From the NCBI RefSeq assembly GCF_029690045.1, contig NZ_CP121464.1:1-64000 (forward strand): DNA of 64,000 nt, written 5' to 3'. The DNA comes from Janthinobacterium rivuli (GTDB lineage: Bacteria; Pseudomonadota; Gammaproteobacteria; Burkholderiales; Burkholderiaceae_D). The position numbers were made by a program, and so were the translations under genes. Positions 58,185 through 64,000 of the stretch are shown here, in pieces; the first letter of the stretch is position 1; each line of letters starts with the position of its first letter. The notes beneath the pieces are model-generated. The model saw only the letters and a program-made list of their open reading frames with translations. It ran no database searches and was not told where the DNA came from.

Positions 58185-59266
58185 TCCATCATCCCCTGCA
58201 GGTCAGGTAACTCCACCGCTTGCGAACGGTCACGCTGGCGTTCAATTTCCGTGGCGCTGAAACCGACATACTGGCGCGCGGCGGCATTGAAAAACCGTCC
58301 GCCAACCACGCTCACCTTGGACGATTCTTCCAGCGTGCGCAGGCGCTGCACGGCCTGCGCGCCCAGCAGCGTGTGAAAACTGGCCAGGCCATTCTTCACG
58401 TGGTTGACCTCGTCGATATAAATGCATTCATGCAACATGGAAATATCAGCGCGGCCGATGGCACGGTACAGCTCTGCGTAGTACAGGTCGGCGCCCAGCG
58501 AAAAGCCTTCGCCGATGACTTGCTCGAGGCCGATGCAATCGGCCGCATTCTGCGCCGCGCGGCAGCTTTTCCAGATGCCCAGGGACACCGGCGTTTCGCC
58601 GATGCCGCCCCCTTCGTTCGCCAATGCGCCCAGCAGCAGCTGCGCGTGCCGGAATTCTTCCACGCACTGCAAGGTCAGCGATTCGGCCACGTCGCCCGGC
58701 AACTCCGGGAATCGCAGCACCAGCATGGCGCACACTTCACCGGCGCACACTTCCACATTAAAAATTTGCTGGTGCAATTTTCTGCGCGGATAATCGCGGT
58801 CCAGCTCATAGCGCACGTAGTCGACGATTTCCAGCTGCTCGGGGCGCCCGGGCAACTCCGGACAATCCCACTGCGCCGGCAGCACCTGGCCTTCGAGGCG
58901 CTGGCAGCCGCTGTGCATGGCAGGCAGGAGCCACAGGACTTTCTGTGCCGCCAGTTCGCTCTTGGCCCACAAGCCAAGCGAGGCGAGCGCCTGCATGCTG
59001 TGCCGGAGGGTGGCGAAATGCGCGTCGATGTGCACGCCCGCGTCCGCGCCATGCGGATTGGCGGCTGCCGCGCCCAGGGCAAAACTCTGGCAGCAATCCT
59101 GTACCGCCGACAGTGCCTGCTGCGCCGCATGCAAGGTCATGGACCACGCGATCTTGCCAGCCACCTCGCGCTCCGTGATCAGCGCGTGCGCCGAGGCGTT
59201 CCGGATGGCCGTGAGGGCGTGTGCGGCGGCGGCCAGGTGTGCCGTGTGTTCTGTGATGACGGACAT
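58181..59266 (-). CDS. Ferritin-like diiron protein
   Basis: A 361-residue soluble protein whose C-terminal ~200 residues show a diiron four-helix pattern: Glu177, then E204-F-R-H207, Glu253, then E286-V-N-H289, with spacing (27 residues, then 33) as in ferritin-like oxidases. The flanking text GEVCAMLVLRF and YAELYRAIGRADISMLHECI fits long helices. Six or more cysteines occur but not in a cluster motif. The family (DUF455/MiaE-like or another) is not settled. It lies 108 bases after the PP-loop gene and overlaps the nucleotidyltransferase gene, so it is part of the same unit. Oxidation or hydroxylation of the locus product is the likely reaction type. Confidence 0.75.
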   Translation of the reverse strand: MSVITEHTAHLAAAAHALTAIRNASAHALITEREVAGKIAWSMTLHAAQQALSAVQDCCQSFALGAAAANPHGADAGVHIDAHFATLRHSMQALASLGLWAKSELAAQKVLWLLPAMHSGCQRLEGQVLPAQWDCPELPGRPEQLEIVDYVRYELDRDYPRRKLHQQIFNVEVCAGEVCAMLVLRFPELPGDVAESLTLQCVEEFRHAQLLLGALANEGGGIGETPVSLGIWKSCRAAQNAADCIGLEQVIGEGFSLGADLYYAELYRAIGRADISMLHECIYIDEVNHVKNGLASFHTLLGAQAVQRLRTLEESSKVSVVGGRFFNAAARQYVGFSATEIERQRDRSQAVELPDLQGMME

Positions 59267-59374
59267 AGCATTCCCAACGGTAGATAATCGAGTATCAATA
59301 ACGGCCGAACAACCGTGGCGCGCGGCGATGCGAAGCTTGCCCTGGGCAAGGCGCGCCAGCGGTTGTCCGGCAGC

Positions 59375-60565
59375 CTAGGCGGTGGTGCGCAACATCCTGA
59401 GGAAGCGTTCCCGCAGCGCCCAGTTCACGGGCTCGAGCGTCTCATAGCCCAGCACCTCATCCACAGGGAACACCGTCTCCCCGGCGGAGCCTTCCTTTGC
59501 CGCCCAGCGCAACATTTTTTCGGGCAGGCCGGGAAACGCCGACGCCATCCAGTACGCCATCGAATAGTACGCGTTGCGTCCCTCCGCATAGCCAGGATAA
59601 CGGTCTGCGTAATTCGAAAACGAATACTTGGGGAAGCAGCCGTCGATAATTTTCTTGGGCGTCATCCACAGCGGATAGACGAGGGTGACATCGCCGATCG
59701 GGCGGGCCGGCAGCGGTAATAAACGCCGTTCGGTTGCCATGATGGCGAACATCTCGCCCAGCAAATCTTCGAAATTGAGGCCGGTGGCGATAAATTTCGC
59801 GTCCAGCGATTTGGCCACGCTCGTCAGTACGCGCCGGATGATCAGGGTGCCGAGGAATTCGAAGTCATCGTCGGGAAATTCCCGGGCAAACCGGTCGGTG
59901 ATGCCCAGGCCGCCAGCGCTGGCGCCGAGTATCGCCTTCGATTCTTCTTCCGATACCACGGTCAGCGGCAGATTGTAGGCCTGCGCCAGTTCGCGCGCGC
60001 GCGGCACGCCGGAATTCCACTCGCCCGGTCCTTCGATGATGACCGGATGGATGTCAATCGGGAACTCGTCAAATTGCGACAAGGCATACAGCAAGGCATT
60101 GCTGTCGCCCCCGCCACTCACGCCGACCACCAGCTTGTCGCCAGGCGACAGGGTGTCGCGCAGCGTTTGTGCCACGGCATCGCGCACGGCCAGCTTGCAC
60201 TCGTTCGACGAGAGGCGTTTCAGGATATTCGGGCCGCCCTTTGCCGCGCCGTTGGCGTAGATATATTCAGCCACGGCTTCTTCATTGTTGGCCGGCGGCG
60301 ACACCTGCAAGGTGTTGTTGGTATGTAGGAAAGGATCAATATTTCTTTGAAAAAATGCATAGACTTGCCGGTCCGGCGGGATCGCGCTGCCAGTTTCACT
60401 CAAGCAAGGAAAAAGGCTATAGGCGCCGGAGGGATCGCGCAGGTAGGTGGCCACCGCCGTCCAGGGCACATGATTGCGCGCCAGGGCATCGAGCACGCGC
60501 TCATCCTCGCCGATGTCAAAACTGGATGTTCCATGGGTCGTTACTACAATTAATTCTCGATTCAT
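59375..60565 (-). CDS. PP-loop (adenine nucleotide alpha-hydrolase) ATPase with beta-grasp-like N-terminus
   Basis: A 396-residue enzyme. The PP-loop SGGGDS is at 150-155 (LVVGVSGGGDSNALLYALSQ), and ATGLNFEDLLGEMFAIM near 250 resembles the TGH-N-x-DD region of TtcA/TilS-type enzymes, which adenylate a carbonyl before attack by ammonia or sulfur. The ~70 residues at the start (LIVVTTHGTSSFDIGEDERV, LDALARNHVPWTAVATYLRD) have the strand-strand-helix run of ThiS/MoaD beta-grasp domains. No CxxC iron-sulfur or zinc motif is seen, unlike TtcA. GGGAGG precedes the ATG at 60565. It follows the small peptide gene after a hairpin, so a peptide-modifying amidation or thiolation role is inferred. Confidence 0.8.
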   Translation of the reverse strand: MNRELIVVTTHGTSSFDIGEDERVLDALARNHVPWTAVATYLRDPSGAYSLFPCLSETGSAIPPDRQVYAFFQRNIDPFLHTNNTLQVSPPANNEEAVAEYIYANGAAKGGPNILKRLSSNECKLAVRDAVAQTLRDTLSPGDKLVVGVSGGGDSNALLYALSQFDEFPIDIHPVIIEGPGEWNSGVPRARELAQAYNLPLTVVSEEESKAILGASAGGLGITDRFAREFPDDDFEFLGTLIIRRVLTSVAKSLDAKFIATGLNFEDLLGEMFAIMATERRLLPLPARPIGDVTLVYPLWMTPKKIIDGCFPKYSFSNYADRYPGYAEGRNAYYSMAYWMASAFPGLPEKMLRWAAKEGSAGETVFPVDEVLGYETLEPVNWALRERFLRMLRTTA

Positions 60566-60584
60566 TGAGCCTCCCTCGGAGAAA

Positions 60585-60620
60585 GCCCAAGGTGGGCTAG
60601 GGGCTAGCACCACCTTGGGC
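60585..60620 (-). terminator. Hairpin between the peptide and PP-loop genes (attenuator-like)
   Basis: A perfect 11-base inverted repeat, GCCCAAGGTGG (60585-60595) and CCACCTTGGGC (60610-60620), lies 11 bases after the peptide stop. On the minus strand it is followed by TTTCTCC, a weak T tract. Partial termination would make more peptide mRNA than enzyme mRNA, as in many precursor-peptide operons. Confidence 0.7.
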
Positions 60621-60631
60621 ACAGTCAGTGA

Positions 60632-60856
60632 TTACATCGACGACAGCACGGTGCTCGGGCCGACGATGCACTCGAGGTTATTGCGCGAGCATTTCGGCGC
60701 GGCGCCGTGCATGCGGCTGTTTTCCAGCGCGGCAATATCCAGTGCGGCCACGGCGACATTGCTGGCAGCAGCGATGTCGCGGCTGGCGCGTTTCAGGGAA
60801 TAGCCAGAGGTGTTGAAAGACCCGGTACCATGAACCACTTGGGTGTTACTAATCAT
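60632..60856 (-). CDS. Small peptide, candidate RiPP-like precursor (74 aa)
   Basis: The 74-residue product starts MISNTQVVHGTGSFNTSGYS, has an amphipathic, Ala-rich middle (RDIAAASNVAVAALDIAALE) and ends with a Cys/Ser/Thr-rich segment containing CSRNNLEC and GPSTVLSSM. There is no Sec signal peptide or membrane helix. AAGGAG is placed seven bases before the ATG, the best ribosome binding site in the region. It is the first gene of a minus-strand run with a PP-loop ATPase, a diiron protein, a nucleotidyltransferase and an exporter. A leader-plus-core precursor is the best reading; a small structural or regulatory protein is the alternative. No known precursor family is recognised. Confidence 0.65.
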   Translation of the reverse strand: MISNTQVVHGTGSFNTSGYSLKRASRDIAAASNVAVAALDIAALENSRMHGAAPKCSRNNLECIVGPSTVLSSM

Positions 60857-61085
60857 AAGTTTCTCCTTGAGTGATGGACCTGCGCTCGGAACCGCAAAAA
60901 AAGCACGCTTCCGGCCACCGGCAAACGGTGGCGTAGATTATTTTATAAGCTTTCATCTACGACATTCTCTCGTTTTGTCACGACTGGACAGTAAAGCGGC
61001 AAGTCACGGTTTTTTGTTACCCCTGGAATATATTGTGCGCAGGACGCGCCCGCCTGCTGGCGTGGCAACCCATCCTGTCCGCCGC
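60857..61085. other. Promoter and leader region of the peptide locus
   Basis: No gene is seen. Reading on the minus strand toward the peptide gene, the palindrome CGTAGAT (60955-60961 side) and ATCTACG (60932-60938 side) encloses TTATAAAAT, a possible -10 box. A hairpin GCCACCG - GCAAA - CGGTGGC (60914-60932) follows in the leader, then the ribosome binding site AAGGAG at 60863-60868. Confidence 0.5.
60932..60961 (-). promoter_or_regulatory. Palindrome over a possible -10 box of the peptide operon
   Basis: CGTAGAT (60932-60938) and ATCTACG (60955-60961) are exact inverted copies separated by 16 bases that include TATAAAA on the minus strand. The location, about 75-105 bases before the peptide start codon, suits an operator. 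No convincing -35 box is seen. Confidence 0.4.
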
Positions 61086-61123
61086 AAAAAAAAGCCCCGC
61101 ACATCAAGGATGTGCAGGGCTTT
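61086..61123 (-). terminator. Terminator of the gene at 61211-61636
   Basis: On the minus strand AAAGCCC-x-GCACATC pairs with GATGTGC-x-GGGCTTT and is followed by a run of T at 61086-61093, about 90 bases after the upstream gene's stop. It insulates the peptide operon from that gene. Confidence 0.85.
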
Positions 61124-61130
61124 GCTTAGT

Positions 61131-61182
61131 GATCGGGGTAATCCGATCAGAACGGTTATGCCTACTAACAAGTATTGGCATA
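61131..61182 (-). other. Two stem-loops between the 61211 gene and its terminator
   Basis: GATCGG (61131-61136) pairs with CCGATC (61143-61148), and TATGCC (61157-61162) pairs with GGCATA (61177-61182). With the terminator next to them they form three successive hairpins in the 3' untranslated region. Confidence 0.4.
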
Positions 61183-61210
61183 AAAAGTTGTGTCAATGAA
61201 CGAAGCCAAC

Positions 61211-61636
61211 CTAACGAGCCAGTCTGTCAGGATCAATGTTTTCCAATTGAACTTGTATGGCAGATGAGACCCTGTCCCATTGTGCTTCCGAGACCACATA
61301 GGGCTGCTTAAGCGGGAACAGCGAATTTATTATTGCTTGCACAAGTCCCTGCTCGGTCGGGCGCCGGACGATGGTTCCGAACGACACTTCCTGCCACTGA
61401 GGCTCAGAGGGTTTCTCCGATGGGCAGAATGTGAACACGCGCAATTGCGTGGCGTCAGTGGCACGTAGCGGCCCAGCAAGCAAACCAGAGGTAATTTCTT
61501 CCATCATGTTCATGATAGCGGTCTTCGAATGTGCGGTCTGCTTGACGACCAACACCTCCCGGCCATTGATAAAACCAGTCGCATACTCACAGAAACAAGC
61601 TGCACGATTTTGGTTGATGTATTCCCATTTCAGCAT
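61211..61636 (-). CDS. Hypothetical protein (141 aa)
   Basis: A soluble 141-residue protein (MLKWEYINQNRAACFCEYAT start; TAIMNMMEEITSGLLAGPLR; a C-terminal QWDRVSSAIQVQLENIDPDR). No motif, signal peptide or membrane segment is seen and no family is recognised. Codon use is less G+C-rich than neighbours, suggesting acquisition by transfer. It has its own downstream terminator at 61086-61123. A relation to the peptide locus is not supported by spacing (about 350 bases with a terminator between). Confidence 0.6.
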   Translation of the reverse strand: MLKWEYINQNRAACFCEYATGFINGREVLVVKQTAHSKTAIMNMMEEITSGLLAGPLRATDATQLRVFTFCPSEKPSEPQWQEVSFGTIVRRPTEQGLVQAIINSLFPLKQPYVVSEAQWDRVSSAIQVQLENIDPDRLAR

Positions 61637-62271
61637 GTGACGAAATCCTTGATATCGCGGCTACCGGCCGCTGCGGTCCACATAATGTGTGGATACAATT
61701 TTCAGAACTTGATTATTCAACTGACTATCGGCCGGAGGTAGCAATGTAAGGAAAACGTGACGCTTGCGTTTGAACATCCACCGGCCGGCGCGGTTTGTCA
61801 TCGCTCTTCCTGCGTAGACCCATGCGCCCGATGTGGATGACATTGGACCTTCCTGCGTCTTTCTTCATTTCTTCAAGGTCTACGACTCGATACTGGACTG
61901 CCGACGCCAATCGGCTTAGCTCCGGCTGGCGCAGACGAAGTGAGTCGTGTTGGCCACTCGCCCCTTCCTTCGGTATCTATCAAGGTATAGAAACCTGCGT
62001 TGATAGCGTGGTAAAAACGAAGAGTGACCGAAGGGGGCCGGGAGACTGAACGAGTAGAACGTCTTGAAATTCCCGAGGCGTAATTGCGCTATGCCGATGC
62101 GCGCGGGCGCCAGGGGTAATACCTGAGAAGATGGGGGATAGGGATAATAAAATATGAAGAGCATGAACACCCCTTGGCGAGTTGCCAAAGAGCGCTCCGG
62201 GACAGCGGTGCCAGTGCGCGATTCGCGACCGAATAGTCGCCAGCCTCAATCAGCTGTAAAATTTTGAGGGA

Positions 62272-62418
62272 CTAAGTTGTACAGTCTATTCTCTCTAAGC
62301 CCGCAATTACGGAACTTGCTGCGGAAGGGAACCACCCCTCATCCCGTTTTAATTCTAGCATAGCTTCGTCGTGTATCAATTGTCGTTTTTCAATGTCCCA
62401 TATCGGTGACTTCATCAT
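62272..62418 (-). CDS. Possible small protein (48 aa)
   Basis: The minus strand from 62418 encodes MMKSPIWDIEKRQLIHDEAM, LELKRDEGWFPSAASSVIAG and a short end LERIDCTT before TAG. The frame stays open further upstream to about 62470, without a better start codon. The amino-acid composition is protein-like (balanced charge, alternating helix pattern) and different from the random frames around it, but there is no strong ribosome binding site. It may be a small gene or the 3' remnant of a larger one. No family is recognised. Confidence 0.35.
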   Translation of the reverse strand: MMKSPIWDIEKRQLIHDEAMLELKRDEGWFPSAASSVIAGLERIDCTT

Positions 62419-62593
62419 CCCCAAGCGCCTGCACAACTTGGACTGCAGGTCGTTAGCTTGACGAATCCTCCATCAAGCGGCCCTAAAAGCAACCCATGTT
62501 ACATAAGGCACAAACATGGGGTATCAAACCCACAAAGTCTTTCAACTAGTAGTTCAGTTAAATAGGTAGCAAGCCACAAAATATTGTGTGGGT

Positions 62594-62628
62594 AAAGAAA
62601 AAGCCCGCTCTCACTAAGAGAAACGGGC
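62594..62628 (-). terminator. Terminator of ssb
   Basis: GCCCG...CTCT / AGAG...CGGGC stem-loop (62603-62628) followed on the minus strand by TTTTTCTTT, about 32 bases after the ssb stop codon. Confidence 0.8.
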
Positions 62629-62659
62629 CTGCATCAACAAAACTGCGATTTAGTACGAA

Positions 62660-63169
62660 TTAGAACGGGATATCGTCGTCCATGTCCGAGAAGTTCGGTG
62701 CTGGCTTCGGTGCCGGGCGTGGCGCCGGCGCCGGGGCTGGACGCGGGGCTGGCGCCTGGCGCGGGGCCGGGGCTTCGTAGCCGCCGCCACCGCCGTAGCT
62801 GTCATCGCCACCGCCGGCGTCGCCGCCCATGCCGGAACGGCCGCCCAGCATTTGCATCTGTTCCGCGATGATGTCGGTTGCGTACTTCTCGACGCCGTCC
62901 TTGTCCGTGTATTTACGGGTTTGCAGACGGCCTTCGACGTAGACGGACGAACCTTTTTTCAGGTATTGGCCGACGATTTCCGCCAGGCGGCCGAAGAACG
63001 AGATACGGTGCCACTCTGTCAATTCTTTTTGTTCGCCCGTGTTGCGGTCCTTCGATTTGTACGAAGTGGCCACGGCGATGTTGGCGATCGCGTCGCCGCT
63101 AGGCATGTAGCGGATTTCCGGGTCACGGCCCAGATTGCCGACGATGATGACTTTGTTGACTGATGCCAT
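62660..63169 (-). CDS. ssb: Single-stranded DNA-binding protein
   Basis: SSB coats single-stranded DNA in replication and repair and recruits partners through its tail. The 169-residue protein begins [20 protein letters not shown], the OB-fold start, with [20 protein letters not shown] in the core; a Gly-rich and then Pro/Ala-rich linker leads to the acidic tip DMDDDIPF that binds PriA, RecQ and others. AGGAG precedes the ATG at 63169. It is divergent from uvrA across a LexA box, the same arrangement as in E. coli. Confidence 0.97.
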   Translation of the reverse strand: MASVNKVIIVGNLGRDPEIRYMPSGDAIANIAVATSYKSKDRNTGEQKELTEWHRISFFGRLAEIVGQYLKKGSSVYVEGRLQTRKYTDKDGVEKYATDIIAEQMQMLGGRSGMGGDAGGGDDSYGGGGGYEAPAPRQAPAPRPAPAPAPRPAPKPAPNFSDMDDDIPF

Positions 63170-63550
63170 GAATAACTCCTGATGAACTGCAGCGGGAGCC
63201 GGTGTCCCGCGCGTTAGTTTAGTGTACTAAACGAGGATTATAAGCGACCACGCGGCGCAAAGCATCCGCTTTCTGGCGGACGCCCTCTCCTGCGCGACAG
63301 CACGTTTTTTTCACGGCAGGTGAAAACAAGAAACTTGAATACTGGTATTATATACAGTGTTTAAACGTCTGCACGCATCTGTATCAAACTTTGTCGGGGC
63401 ACGTTCGCCTGGCGGCGCAATCCGCCCGTGACTGCCTCAGGCATGCAGAGCAAAACCCGGCTATAGTTACAGGTTGACCCGTTGTGGCTCCTCATCCGCA
63501 CCCAGGCACAATGCGCCGGCCGCACCACTCACTGAAAGCAAGGCAATCAC
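63170..63550. other. Divergent ssb-uvrA promoter region
   Basis: The 381 bases contain no gene. They hold promoters for both genes and a LexA box at 63342-63357 roughly midway. A+T-rich patches around 63330-63365 are consistent with core promoter elements. Confidence 0.7.
63342..63357. promoter_or_regulatory. LexA (SOS) box
   Basis: CTGGTATTATATACAG has the CTG-N10-CAG form and is close to the E. coli uvrA/ssb box. It lies 193 bases before uvrA and 172 before ssb, so it may control either or both in response to DNA damage. Confidence 0.8.
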
Positions 63551-64000
63551 ATGGAACAGATCCGCATTCGCGGCGCTCGCACGCATAACCTCAAGAATAT
63601 CAATCTCGATTTGCCGCGCAATAAGCTGATCGTGATTACCGGCTTGTCCGGCTCCGGCAAGTCCTCACTGGCCTTCGACACCCTGTACGCGGAAGGCCAG
63701 CGCCGCTACGTCGAATCGCTGTCGGCGTATGCGCGCCAGTTCCTGCAGTTGATGGAAAAGCCCGACGTCGACCTGATCGAAGGCTTATCGCCCGCCATCT
63801 CCATCGAACAGAAGGCAACGTCCCACAACCCGCGCTCGACGGTCGGCACCGTGACGGAAATCCACGATTATCTGCGCCTGCTGTATGCGCGCGTGGGCAC
63901 GCCGTACTGCCCCGACCATCCGGAAAACGCGCTGGCGGCCCAGTCCGTGTCGCAAATGGTCGACGCCGTGCTGGCCATGCCGGAAGACACCAAGCTGATG
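63551..64000 (+). CDS. uvrA: Excinuclease ABC subunit A (partial, runs off the window)
   Basis: UvrA is the damage-recognition ATPase of nucleotide excision repair. The first 150 residues are present: [20 protein letters not shown], the first Walker [39 protein letters not shown] and [20 protein letters not shown], all canonical UvrA text. The frame is open to the last base of the window. The ATG at 63551 is standard. It is divergent from ssb with a LexA box between, implying SOS induction. Confidence 0.97.
   Translation, partial: MEQIRIRGARTHNLKNINLDLPRNKLIVITGLSGSGKSSLAFDTLYAEGQRRYVESLSAYARQFLQLMEKPDVDLIEGLSPAISIEQKATSHNPRSTVGTVTEIHDYLRLLYARVGTPYCPDHPENALAAQSVSQMVDAVLAMPEDTKLM

Larger units (their letters stand above)
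61637..62659. other. About 1 kb with little recognisable coding content
   Basis: The sequence has mixed composition, frequent stops and several short overlapping frames without codon bias. The best candidates are a minus-strand TTG-started frame (61725-61910; SAVQYRVVDLEEMKKDAGRS) and the 48-residue ORF at 62272-62418. It looks like eroded accessory DNA between the peptide locus and ssb. No transposase, tRNA or attachment repeat was found. Confidence 0.5.

Noticed and set aside
61916..62188. 90-residue minus-strand open frame
   Set aside because: Composition is random-like (many Phe, Tyr, Pro, Arg), there is no ribosome binding site and it overlaps equally poor frames.

Overview
The window is one strand-mixed stretch of a high-G+C betaproteobacterial chromosome, most likely Janthinobacterium or another close Oxalobacteraceae member. 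This is judged from the dnaA-dnaN-gyrB order and proteins, the many long-tailed chemoreceptors, the Fiu-type TonB receptor and the codon use. Base 1 is the dnaA start codon, so the record is numbered from the replication origin. The window ends inside uvrA.

Layout. 1-5.3 kb: dnaA (reading frame broken by one extra A in a homopolymer), dnaN, a REP-like palindromic repeat and gyrB. 5.4-10.4 kb: a visibly A+T-richer island inserted beside the origin. It holds a small KTSC-like gene and a restriction-modification locus: a Dcm-type CCWGG methyltransferase, Vsr, an MvaI/BcnI-like endonuclease with a long N-terminal extension, and a stand-alone protein resembling the EcoRII N-terminal effector domain. 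A frameshifted gene remnant marks the right edge. 10.5-26.4 kb: host accessory genes (diguanylate cyclase, AI-2E family permease, two chemoreceptors, a MORN-type exported protein, an EamA/AraC pair, MarC, DinB-like, MFS/serine hydrolase with a divergent LysR). 26.5-29.8 kb: a large Upf1-like SF1 helicase followed by a second REP-like element that runs into the end of a histidine kinase gene. 30-33.1 kb: a CusRS/HprRS-type two-component system divergent from an exported HbpS/GlcG-like protein and a periplasmic HIU hydrolase, with a CusR/HprR-like box between them.

33-49 kb: a glutathione transferase, lipoprotein, chemoreceptor, AraC regulator, folE, nudC, a Fur-box-preceded Fiu-like receptor, then a dicarboxylate-uptake block (DAACS symporter with a candidate sigma-54 promoter, porin, DctB/DctD). 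49-56 kb: an outer-membrane barrel protein, a GNAT enzyme, an ABC ATPase plus an ABC permease fused to an M1 aminopeptidase, and a small exported protein resembling lysozyme inhibitors.

56-61 kb: the most interesting locus, a minus-strand gene run. A 74-residue peptide with a strong ribosome binding site is followed by a perfect hairpin, a PP-loop ATPase with a beta-grasp-like N-terminus, a ferritin-like diiron protein, a nucleotidyltransferase and an MFS exporter. It has the architecture of a peptide natural-product (RiPP-like) cluster that I cannot assign to a described class. 61-64 kb: an orphan low-G+C gene, about 1 kb of poorly coding sequence with one small ORF, and ssb and uvrA divergent around a LexA box.
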